Source of the DNA: Megamerina dolium | Lineage: Eukaryota; Arthropoda; Insecta; Diptera; Megamerinidae | Direction of reading: 5' to 3' | Assembly (NCBI GenBank): GCA_963854835.1 | Contig: OY978528.1 | Span: 31,603,335-31,667,334 of the forward strand | DNA: 64,000 nucleotides | Shown: positions 46,788 to 57,845 of the stretch, one piece after another | Layout: every line of letters starts with the position of its first letter | Numbering within the stretch: position 1 is the first letter of the stretch | The notes under the pieces: model-generated | Seen by the model: only the letters and a program-made list of their open reading frames with translations | Databases searched by the model: none | What the model was told of the DNA's origin: nothing | Program-made: the position numbers and the translations under genes

Positions 46788-47515
46788 CTGTCACCTGGCT
46801 GGTTCGCACAATAACTTGAGCAGATATTGAACTATTTTGACAAAATTTGGCATGAGTAACCTATAATCCAAAGGTACGGGTGGAATTGATAATGGGCATT
46901 ATCGGTCAACTGTCACACGCCCATACCGTGCAATAAAAGTGACCAACCTCGGAATATTTAAAATGTTTAACTTGCTATAACACAATCAATATACCATCTA
47001 GGATAACAAAATTTGACACGTAGAATCACATTATAAAGGTACATAATGTTGCCTGAATTAGCGAGCTAGCCTCACTGTTTATAGTAGCTCCCATACAAAG
47101 TGCCTGAATTGCTTTGAAATTTAAACCACTGTTACTTCGACAATCTTCTGCCTAGAACAACTATATTTGGCACTTGGATTAATAATGTAGTTGGAAATAA
47201 GCTGGCATAATATTAGCAAGCCATACCCACTTTTTTAAGTAGCTCCCATACAAAGTCGGGGAATTATCTTAAACTTTAAAACACCCATAACTTACAAAAT
47301 ACTTCGCGTAAATCAAACATATTTCAGGTGTAGGATATTAGTATTTAGACACAAATTATGTCTCAAAAATTTGGTGAGCCACGCCTAGTTCTTAATATAG
47401 CTTTCATACAAAGCAGTGGAAATAGACAAAAAAATATGTCTATGCGAGTCAACTTTTTACATATGTTTACATGTGCAGGGTATAATTCGGTTTGCCCAGG
47501 CCGACGGTAAGGTCA
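46788..47515 (+). mobile_element. DINE-1-like element, copy C, 5'-truncated and diverged
   Basis: Enters the family at CTGTCACCTGGCTGGTTCGC and follows copies A and B through ATCGGTCAAC, the GCTATAAC...ATACCATCTAGGA block and several CCATACAAAG modules. It ends with TGTGCAGGGTATAAT and a decayed hairpin GGTTTGCCCAGGCCGACGG. The 5' foldback and (CCGT)n block are missing. It lies about 0.8 kb from copy B and is visibly older. Confidence 0.75.
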
Positions 47516-48358
47516 TTTTTATATTTTAAATAACAATAAAATATCTCAAATCAAGGAAAAATGGATTTGTTTTCTAAAAATAGAAATTTTTCAATGCATT
47601 TTTCAATTTCACCCTCACTAGAATTAGATACATTGCAAATAAATCAGACAAAAAATTGATACATTTGTAGCCACATATCAAAAAAAGATGACCAAAAGCA
47701 TCTATGTGTGAAATCTGCAATTACTTAGTTGCCAACTCAATATATTTGGATTGATTAATGATACTAATGATACTAATACATCGTAAAAAAACCTTGAGAG
47801 TGACCAGAAAATCTAAATCATTGCATTTGTGTACTTGGTATGAATATGAAGATGAAAAATTTACAACACATATTTAAAATTGCGCTCACTTGCGCGAGTA
47901 TTTAGTAATTATCTGTGTACTCGAGTTCATAAAAGTATTTAGTTATTCATATGCTAAAGAAAACATTTGTCATACATATTCATTGTCAAGGTTTATTTGT
48001 TTAATTATATTACAAAGAAGAAGAAGAAAATAAAAACAAACAAATAAACAAATGAAAATAAAAAACACTCATACATTCACAGAAATTGATATTAAAACAT
48101 TCATGTATGTAAGTGTAACATTTCTAAGTACTTGAGATATATTGAAATATAGTATGACCCTAAATAAACGACATTACTATGAAAGAGTCGCAAAATTTTA
48201 ACTCAATTAAAGTTTATATTAAGCTTTGTTTTTTGTAAAATTAAAATATTATTATTTTGTTTATTTCATGGCACAATTAAAAAAGTTTCCATAAATGCTA
48301 CATAATCACTTCTATAAACTTTTTCATTGCTTACATCTGTTTAAATTTACATTTACAG
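47516..48358. other. AT-rich, presumed intron sequence upstream of the coding exon
   Basis: No repeat family seen. The last 40 bases form a pyrimidine-rich 3' splice region ending TTTACATTTACAG at 48346-48358. Confidence 0.5.
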
Positions 48359-48645
48359 TTTCAATAAAATTATGGGATTACAAAAACATTATCTAAGATA
48401 TGGCCGCAGTGCGAGAGATCATATATTTGGTTTGGCTGGCGGAGGAGGAGGAGGAGGTGGAAGAGGTGGTGGTGGTGGTGGTGGTAGCGACGGTTATGGT
48501 GTTGGCTCCGGTGGTGTTCCCTATGGACGTCAAACGAATAATACCGATGCTGGTTCAATGACAGGCGCTCGCACACCCACCAATATACCAAATCGACCGA
48601 CACCATTGTCCATGCTGATATCACAAGGAGTTAAAATAAACAATA
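48359..48645 (+). CDS. First coding exon of an unidentified gene, glycine-rich N-terminus
   Basis: The exon is bounded by an acceptor TTTACAG (ending 48358) and a donor with perfect consensus GTAAGT (48646-48651). Translation starts at ATG 48372, 13 bases into the exon (MGLQKHYLRYGRSARDH). It gives 91 residues and leaves one base of the next codon (phase 1). Residues about 21-50 are glycine-rich, encoded by mixed GGA/GGT codons. Then come GVPYGRQTNNTDAGS and RTPTNIPNRPTPLSMLISQG. Codon use is richer in GC than the surroundings. No signal peptide or membrane segment is evident. Next exons must lie downstream, across a long intron or beyond the window. The short UTR piece implies an upstream non-coding exon. 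I do not recognise the protein; Gly-rich N-termini occur in many fly neuronal and regulatory proteins, so no function is claimed. Confidence 0.7.
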
Positions 48646-51333
48646 GTAAGTACAAGTCTATGCATTTTAGTAGTATTATTGTATAATAAGATTGATTAAA
48701 TTGAGAATATCACAGTCAAATAATATGAAAATAACAACAACAACAATAGAAGTGTGTCCAATTACAATCAAATAAAAACTGGTTACACTACTCAATAACT
48801 ACATTAGCAGATTACAAACATTTCATTTGAACATTAATCACTACCACTACAACAACGACAACAACGAGAGCCGTTAGAATTACAAGAACGTCAACAGTTA
48901 AAGTCAATATCATATTTAAGCGATATGATTTCAACACACACACACACACATAGAGAAAAACAACATTCTTAATTTTACATTATGTATCGCTTGAATGGAC
49001 AATCGGTTAAAATCGGTTAATAAATTATTACTATACAACAGCAAAATTGCCATTAATATTGATAAAGTGTGAAATGTAAACCTCCTCTTTTGGTTGGTTG
49101 GTGATTATATGAACATAACTTACTTCAAAAGTTACAAGTTCATTTACAACTTGTTGTACTAATGTTTTGCTTTTCAAGCATGCACAGCATAATACAATGC
49201 TGCTGTAGTACTAAAAACCGTGAAAACCGCAAATATGTGTAAAATGAGCACAACCACATACGTTGACACTCATATGTATTAATTCCTTATTCGCTGCCAA
49301 CACATTGAGAACCTTATAGCGACAATAGTCGTTTGGCTCTGGCACTTCTTTTTGATTTATCCGAAAGTTCATTCATATCAACTCCTGCGGTTAGCACGAG
49401 CTCAACACAGACAAAACACAACATTTTTAATCAAAGAGGCAAGAAAATAAAATATTGCAGTTTCGCAATACACACGAGCGCGCGATCATGTTTTCATTTA
49501 CAAAAATCAAGGGAACATTTTGCAACTTTCAAGTCATTATTATTATACTTGAGTATAAACATATGTGTATATACATGAGTATATTTACTATACATACTTG
49601 TTTAGTTTCTAGTTAGTCAATATTTGGTAGTTAGTGGCAAGAAGTCATTAAAAATTGAATATCAGTATTACGGAGTATGTATTGTAATAGTATTTGTGCC
49701 CATGGAAAAAACAAAAAATACTCACCTGTACATGTACATTGATGCACATAGATGTTGGTCTCTTATAGAATGTTACAAGTATGTGTATATACATATGTTT
49801 ATATGCATACTGCATGTATGTATATGTGTGTAATTGTGCACTTGGCTTCAATTTATACAAGCATGATTCTTACTACTGGTTTGTTTACAACGTCAATGTA
49901 ATGTATTGGTATTTATTGCACAAATTGATTACCTTCACAACGACTTTGTACATATGAGCATTGGTTAATTGAAATATGTAGTATACGTTAAATAATCTAC
50001 ATTGTACATACAGTGGGCTTTATGGATGGATAATGGATTTTCAAAGAATAGAAAAAAAAAAAAAACTTTATTATTATTAACTTTTGAACATAGAACAGGC
50101 TTTATGAGCTTGCAATATCTGCATATCTGCATTAAGATTAATGTGATATATAACATATATGTACTAAATACTTATAAATCTATAGTAGAAGTAATAACAA
50201 GACATAGTCTTACTCTATCAATATTCATTATCAGGCCAAGGGCTATTTATTTACACACGTTCATACACTTCTGGTTCATGGTAATTTCATTTTTCACTAT
50301 TTCTTCGGATTTGCATTCATTTATTTATTTTGAAAGTACACATTTTTTTTTAACATAATGCAAACCCTAACATATTTATTATGTATACTAAGTTTGATCT
50401 ACTTGATCTACTTTTATTGTATTGCACATTCTATTTTTATACACATATGCAATTAAGCATAACTAATTCATAATTATTTTCACCTGTTAACTCAAAAACG
50501 ATACGTATCATTACTTTGAAGTGTTTTGCGAAACTGACCTTTTATAAAACAAAGAAATATTGTAGATGAAGAAATGAAAAACTAATAATGGCCTACAACG
50601 CAATTATAATGAACACTACATTACACTTGAACTTTTTCTATTTCCTATTTTTTTATTTTTTACATATACAAACATTGTTTGTAAACATTTGAAAATAAAA
50701 CCGAAAGTCGTTTTTCGGAATCATTGAAGCTGTTTAAGCATTTTTCATATTTTTTCAGTAGGTCGATTTTCTTTGAAGTAACTTCATATACTTTATATTT
50801 AGCTCCAGGACATTTCCATTTACTATGCCAATTTATCGGTATACGGATACCTATTCATCCTGCAGTCCATTATGGATGATAATGTAATTTAAGCATACTT
50901 ACTGTTAAAAGGCCCGTTAGAGTAACTATTTAAATTATAGAAACTACCGATACAGGATTTATTTCTCTTCTATTTTATATCAACACCTCCTGAAGAAGTC
51001 GTCCATTAGATGTTCTTATTCTGTTTTTCTAGCGCATCTTGCCCGTCATTCTCTCTTATTGTTAACTTATTGGTACTCAGTGATTCCATTTTTGACATGT
51101 TTGTCCCCCCACAATTACCAGGAACGTAATTGTGACCACATTTGTTACATATTATGCTGATCAGCAATGTTATCAAGAGATTTGTAGTAGTAAATCGAGG
51201 TCTTTGATGTCAAAATGTGTGGTCCTAGTGTTTTTTATATCACCCGTGCCTCACAAAGAGAACCTAAATAGATCGCGCACCATGTTGGGCCCCATATTTT
51301 TGGAGCCGTCGATAAAAATCGGGTTTATCATAT
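48646..51333. other. AT-rich, presumed intron sequence with simple repeats
   Basis: CA repeats (48936-48951) and AAC repeats (48730-48750, 48848-48870) are present. Chance frames in this stretch show no coding signature. A short minus-strand frame near 49310-49395 (ELSDKSKRSARAK then RLLSL) looks protein-like, but its splice context is poor. Confidence 0.45.
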
Positions 51334-51600
51334 CTATGGTGTAGCGCACAAATGTGCTAAGTACGCCTTTTGATCTACTACCAAATAATATCTTGCCATA
51401 TGTATATTTGTATAAAGAAATATGATATATATTGAACAAAAGTATTGTGCTATATTACTATAGAATAGAAAACTTTTAATTTTATCTCCAGAAACATTTA
51501 TTATTTGTTTCTTACAGTGCACACATTTATGCACTACACCAACGATATCTAGAAGCCTTGAAGATTCCTCATCACATCTGAATATAAAAGCTTCTGTCAA
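51334..51600 (-). CDS. Uncharacterised minus-strand ORF with a CxxC pair, possibly a relic
   Basis: An 88-residue frame reads MTEAFIFRCDEESSRLLDIV, then VVHKCVHCKKQIINVSGDK, then an A/T-driven tail. The first 45 residues look protein-like, and HKCVHCKKQ has a zinc-ribbon-like Cys pair, but no second pair is visible. Downstream on the same strand (51340-51250) another frame reads MINPIFIDGSKNMGPN. This may be a broken gene or transposon, but I could not place either piece in a family. Confidence 0.25.
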   Translation of the reverse strand: MTEAFIFRCDEESSRLLDIVGVVHKCVHCKKQIINVSGDKIKSFLFYSNIAQYFCSIYIIFLYTNIHMARYYLVVDQKAYLAHLCATP

Positions 51601-51638
51601 TAAATTTTACATTCACGACTCTTTCTTGAGTGATGGAA

Positions 51639-52072
51639 CTGGGTTATCCATTTTGTGATTCGGAAAATAAATACACAGAATTTCAATCAAATTTCTGTTT
51701 AAATATAATGTTTGGACCTTACCATTATGTTTGAAATACAACATCATACAAATATCTTAAACGGGACCTCTTACAATGGGCAATATCTCGGCCATAACTT
51801 GACGGATGTTATGTTACAAAAAAAGTCCAATGGTGATAAGTCTCACAATCTTGGTGTCCAATCCACATCGCCGAAACGAGAAATGAGCCACATCGCTAAA
51901 GAAAATCATCACCCAAACGCTGTTGTTTAAGCATCCAAAACGGTGGAGAAGTGATGTTGTATTTCATACATAATGGCAAGGTCCAAACATATTGAAATAA
52001 AAATTTGATAGAAATTCTAAACAGAAGTGTGTTTTATTTACGACTACTTTCGGAACCACAAAATGCATATTT
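51639..52072. mobile_element. Palindromic MITE derived from a DD41D element
   Basis: About 105-110 bases at each end are inverted copies: from TTATCCATTTTGTGATTCGG to TGAAATACAACATCA on the left, and TGATGTTGTATTTCA to AACCACAAAATGCATAT on the right. The left tip GGGTTATCCATTT equals the TIR of the DD41D element at 35051. The unpaired middle (51770-51945) carries scraps of its transposase: AATATCTCGGCCATAACTTG, then TCTTGGTGTCCA, then ATCGCCGAAACGAGAAAT, each matching the corresponding stretch of 35260-35415. It is a non-autonomous internal-deletion derivative with extended TIRs. It encodes nothing. Confidence 0.8.
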
Positions 52073-55000
52073 CATTTTGTTTAGACAAAAATCAAATTGG
52101 AAAGTTTACCATCTACAGTACCGAAGCTTAAATACCGTACACTATGACAGATAGAAAGATATAGTACCTTCGAACTAAATATTTGTGCGCTGAAGGTAGG
52201 CCGTTTTCATTCGATTAGACTCATCTTTAATATATCCATTCTATGATCAGACTATCTTTACATGTTACAAGTTTGCGTTCGATAGCTTTATATTTTTACC
52301 CGTAAAGTGTGAAAGCACATCTTCAAGTAGGTGATTTTGTATGGGGAATTAGGCGAACTCCACGAATTCATTGGTTCGTTGACGGAAACAATCTTATTTA
52401 TCCAATTTTAGCTCGACCGTTTTATATTTATATCTGTCATTGTACATACAGACAAATGGACAGTGTAGTGTAGATGCCTTAACATAATATTTCCATTACG
52501 TTTGTTACATTCAACCTATATTCTCTAACTTTAGAGGATTTACTTAGTTTGTGTTAAATCCTTGTACCTAAACTCTCCAATCGATATAGGTCAGATGCAT
52601 TTTTTCACCTCCACCATCGCTAGAAACAATCGATGATCTTTGATTATACATTATTGAAATATTCGAAAAGTAATCCATTATAGTATAATATGTAATTCAA
52701 AATTACACAGTCGAACAATTTAAAATAATTTACAATATGAATGCCACAGAGGAGTTCTGTAAATTTACATAAATTCTGATCAATTTTGATGATGACAGCA
52801 ATTTTCCAACTGATCTAGATGATCATAATAGAGGCAAATATAAAAGATCTCAAATAAATTGTTATACTTTTAGTTTTTCACTTAAACTGTTCGGATTACA
52901 TCACAATTAAATCAATGAAAATGATTTTTTCATATAAAAATCAGCCATATTATAATATAACGCCTTCTTTGAAATTTGTGCAATTATTGCAAATTGTATG
53001 CAGATATTTATGTGACATAGCTTCCCACAATATGTATTCTAACGACATATGTTATTTTGAATACAAATTATGCTCTTATACTACTGCTAAAATCATCTTG
53101 TAAAGAAAACCATGTAATAATATCACATTGGTCACATTTGTATAATTCTAAAGATTTTTAATTGAAGAAAACACTTAACCGACATACTTGACCATTACAA
53201 CACGCAAATATGTACGTTTAATACAAGTAACTATTTACACACAAATACTTGTACAAAAATTTATGTGTATTCATATATTAGTTACAACCAACCCCACAAC
53301 ACAAACACAAGCAACAGAGATTTGTGATATTGTATAAACTCGTATGTTAGGTTGTTGTATAAAATGTAATTGCAAAATCATACAAGAAGTGTGAAGGCAA
53401 TTTAGCTATTAATACATACAAATATGTACTATCGTATATATCGTATGTGCATATAGTACACAAAGAAACGAACGATGAACGCATGCGTATGCGCTGATAA
53501 AAAAAAAATGATAGAAAAGAAGGCGTTCAGTGAGCGAGAAAAGCTAACAACATCACTTTTGCTTCTGTTCAAGAAATTTTATTTGTAAATATTGAAAATG
53601 TTAATACACTGTGAACACATATATATGTATGTATGTGTATACTACACTGTATTAGTATCAACATCAACGGGTATGTATACACTTGAATAGCTTTGTCGAT
53701 TCCAAATACAACTTGATCTATCGCTATAAGTGTTTTTGTGTATGAATGCAACTCAACGATTTGTTAGCACATACGGCTATGCGGTGTGGCCAATTCTAAC
53801 AGCAATAGGCACAAATTGTTTTGTATTCGTACTTGGCTGCGAATGCTTAATGCAATAGCATAAAAATAGTAGTAACTAAAATACTCTAAACAACTATGCT
53901 GTTGTTGCTGCTGCTGAGTCGGATGGTTTATGCCATCGCAAACGTTCGGAGCCAATTAAAATTGTTTATATTTTTAAATAAGTTTTCCACTACACTATAT
54001 GTTATGTATATAGAATATATATCAATATATTTTCATGCCACACACAATCTTCTTGAGCACATTCTGTTTGAAATATTTCATTCATTTCATTCATTCATTA
54101 TATGACAACGTTGTTATAAAATATTGTCAATGACAATGAGCATCAACAAAACAAGCACACAGTACACAAAACGAACAAGAACAGAAATTTTCCATTCTAT
54201 GATTATACGTAGCAAGTATGTAAGTTAAATACTTACATATACATAACATACATGTAAATGGCATGACCTTTAAACACACTGAGTTTGGGAATTTCCCATG
54301 AATGAAACTGAAATTGTTGTTATTACCAAAATGCTTGTTATTGTAATTGCTGATATTATTGTTATTATCGTTCTTATTATTGTCATTATTATTATTATTA
54401 TTATTAAAGGTTCCGTTTTTAATGATGTTGCTTAAAAAGCTGTGTTAATCAGGATATTTTTGCCTCTTTGACCTTGTTGTGAATTTATTATTTTATTATT
54501 ACATTATGCGGAGATGTTATGTTGTCAGAAGTAATTAATTATTTAAAACCGCAACATACAAACACACATACATATATGTACATTAATTTAACACAAAGAA
54601 CTCAATCGGGTCTCATTATTGAAAGCTACATACAAGAAAGTTGCATGTGGAAATTTTTCTTCAAAACACTCAACATACACAAACATATGAGTAAGTATTA
54701 CATTTTGCATCTAGTACGTATAATGAGTTGTAAACAATTCAATAAACTAGTTTAAATTCGTGTATATAACATATAGGTAGATATGTGAAAACGAGGATCG
54801 TATGATAATTACCGGTGAATGAATATTGAACAAATATTAAATGGTTAATAATACCGTAAAAATATACACAATCAATGACGATCACCTTTGGAGGCTCAAT
54901 TATAATGAATAGGAAAAACATTCGCTGCGAAGTCGTCACAATTTTATTGTTTTTGTTTTTTGCGTTTAAAAGACAGATGATTTGAGGAAATTAAATGGAG

Positions 55001-56959
55001 TTCACAAAATGCATACTCAAAATATCCTTTAGGGAGAAAGGGGAAAATATTTGGAAGGCTTAACTTCGGTAATACCAAATACCAAATACCAAATACCTAT
55101 ACCATAACAGATAGACTGACATACTCCATGCAGACAGACAGTTAGACAATCTTAATAATAGGTATATTTTACAAATCAGAAATTCTCTTACTTAAAATGG
55201 ATACTTATCACACCATACTCTTGTCAATATGCATATGCATTAAAGTATATTGTATTGTATTATACCGACATGAGACATATGTATGTTACTACCACGCGAA
55301 CATATCTTTGTATGAATACAAGTATAAGGAAATAAAAACTTATGAAATGACATTTTAATGAAGCGCTTTCAACACTTTGCCAATTGTATTGTAATTATGC
55401 ACTTTAGTACAAAGCAAGTTCACAACAATAATGGCATGATAAGAATACTCCCATGTACACAGCTATGTGTTTGTGTGTGCACATATGGACATCGAAGATA
55501 ACAAAAAGAATACGCATGTACAATTTTAATGTTAAATATTGTTCGTAATAATAATAATAATAATAGCAATAATATAAATTATTATTTGTCTTGCTATTAT
55601 TGTTAAATGTCTTTACTTGTATGGTTGACACTGATTAAATGCGCATACGCTTACCATTTCTAAGAATAACTAGTGCATTCAGTGTCGCTTAATACCCTTT
55701 GATTTTGTGTAGTAATTTATTGGCTTTTGTTTGATGCATTCGCGGAGAATTACATGGCAACAACAATAGTCACATAAATAATAAGAAAATGCAAAATGTC
55801 TGTAACATAACGATTTTCAATTCATTCTATTGTGTTGACCAATAATACGGGTACGACAAGGTAATATCATCACATTTTATTGTTATTATTCCACATATTG
55901 TACTATATACTAATATAATGAATGTATGTGAACAAAAGCAATATCAATTGAACATGTTAGGCATAATTTTTTTTTCCTTCAAAAGACATTTAAGAATGTT
56001 GAGTTAATTAAAAAATGTTTTAATATTTATGTACAATATGTGCAATATTTATATGCAGATGTAAGAGTACCTCTTTTGAAGTTTTCTTTCGAAATAGTAA
56101 CATTTTTTTCGTTATGCAAACGGCAAAATCAAAGTTCAGAGGGGAATGTTCTCATTTATTTTATGGTCCTTTCAATTGACCCAGTGAGACAGCCCTACGT
56201 AAAACCATGCTACTGTTAAAGCCGTTGTGGTTGAAGACATACAATAATCGATTAGGCAAAATTCTTGCCTGTGGGTTAAAAGCGTTATTAGGCTCACCCT
56301 TTTCAAAAGTCACAGTGCCCAAAATACCGCCGTCAATAGAATATGGTAAGTAGCAATGATAAACATTTTATTGTTTTCAAAAATGCATAACATTGACTTG
56401 AAAGGCGATTGTCTTTGTTTTTAAAATGTAAGACATTGATTTAAAAGGCAAATGTTTTTCTGGTTTCACCAGGATAGTGCCAAATATCATACTGCTGTAG
56501 AATACAGCTCCTAAGACACTCCCTTTGTACCTATATGACCGAAATCGATAATTCAGTTATAAATTTATAAAAATTATCTACAATTTTCGGACAATTTTGG
56601 TTCTATTATATTCTTATTTTTATTTTTTTTTTTTGAATTAATTGGAATCATCAAGCTCAATAAAAAAAGGCAATGCAATTTTACGACTTAAAAATGAACT
56701 TTGTTCTTTTTGATTATTTATTATAGTTGAGTCGTAGTAAAAAAAACTTTCATTTTTTTGGGTAAAATAAATGAATTAGTTCAGTAGTTAAAGAAAATTG
56801 GAAGCTTAAATTTGAGTACTACATATTATGGTGAAGAATATCATAGATATAAATTTTATCCAAATTGAAGTCCTAAATTATGGGGCCTTCAATTAGTTTT
56901 GAGGGATATTTCTCTTTGGTTTTAAGCATTTATATAATAGCAAGAAAAATTTTATACAT
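52073..56959. other. AT-rich non-coding sequence with simple repeats
   Basis: Holds an AATACCA heptamer repeat (55071-55097, nearly four units), (TTA)n at 54386-54407 and (AAT)n at 55548-55565. A diverged direct repeat of about 45 bases lies at 56370-56412 and 56418-56460. No gene recognised. Confidence 0.5.
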
Positions 56960-57463
56960 TATTTAAATTAGTGTCCATCGTTAGCTACGACTTTTGTCCA
57001 TCTTTCTGCCACCATACAATTCCGAGTCGAAAAAAGTCGACATTTTTTGTGGCCCAATTATGGCTTCTTTGTAAAAATGGAAGCGCTGTTCTTTCGGGCC
57101 GTGTGTCATCCATCGGAACAAGTGGTAATCGGAAGTATCAAAATCCGTGTTAAACGGTGAGTGCGGTAGGACTTCCCACATCTGCGTTCCTAAGTATGTT
57201 TGAACGACCTCAGCAACATGTGGATAAGCATTGTCATGTTGTAGAATTACTTTGTCGTGTCTTTCGATGTATTGTAGCCCTTTTCTCTTCAATGTTCGAT
57301 TCAAACGCATCAATTGTGTTCGATAAAGGCCACCGGTGATGTTTTCATACGGTTGTAGCAGCTCATAATAAACAACAATGAGCTGGTCCCACCAAATACA
57401 GAGGATACAGAGCTTGTCACAATGAATATTCCGCAAAATCGTATTATTTGTAATTGTGAACAT
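56960..57463 (-). pseudogene. Mariner (DD34D) transposase relic, C-terminal half
   Basis: Minus strand: CIWWDQLIVVYYELLQP, RYRTQLMRL-like residues, then ILQHDNAYPHVAEVV (second catalytic Asp) and TDFDTSDYHLF (third Asp). There are exactly 34 residues between these two. The frame then shifts: a GIR-like block and AERWTKVVANDGHY appear in another frame close to 56990, matching the usual C-terminus. The N-terminal half with the first Asp is missing, and no TIRs were found. It lies about 80 bases from an unrelated-looking TIR element. Confidence 0.8.
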
Positions 57464-57541
57464 CTAAATTCAATAGTTCCGTACTAGCTCTTTCCACCTT
57501 GCTGAGGATGTAATAATTGCTATACGATATATGTATACATA

Positions 57542-57843
57542 CCACCTTGATCAAAAAGTTCCCGGAATAACCACCGTGTGGCGCTCCCATCGTTCCAATT
57601 TGAGTACTCTTTTGTTTTTTTTTTTTTTTGTTCAGCAGCCGAGAGGAAGTAATGGCAAAATCGAAGGAAGCACTAAGATAGATGTACTTTTGGCTACGTA
57701 ACTTTTGCAAATGTCAAGCTATGATACTAAAATTTAGAGGGAACAACAGATGTACCAACTTAACAAAAAAAAAAACAGAACTCAAATTGGAACGATGGGA
57801 GCGTCACACGGTTATTATTCCAGGAACTTTTTGAACAAGGTGG
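57542..57843. mobile_element. Mariner-type MITE with ~65-bp terminal inverted repeats
   Basis: The left end CCACCTTGATCAAAAAGTTC, continuing through CGTGTGGCGCTCCCATCG and TTCCAATTTGAGT, has its inverted counterpart at the right end (57780-57843), with few differences. TA flanks each end (57540-57541; 57844-57845). Total length is 302 bp. The interior includes ATGGCAAAATCGAAGGAA, which may be the start of a lost transposase gene, and T/A runs. It is non-autonomous. The terminal sequence TTCAAAAAGTTCC is of a kind seen in mariner elements; the subfamily is uncertain. Confidence 0.85.
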
Positions 57844-57845
57844 TA

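Noticed and set aside
49310..49400. Minus-strand short exon ending in RLLSL
   Set aside because: The branch point would be only about 8 bases from the acceptor, and the piece is under 25 residues. It was not strong enough to annotate.
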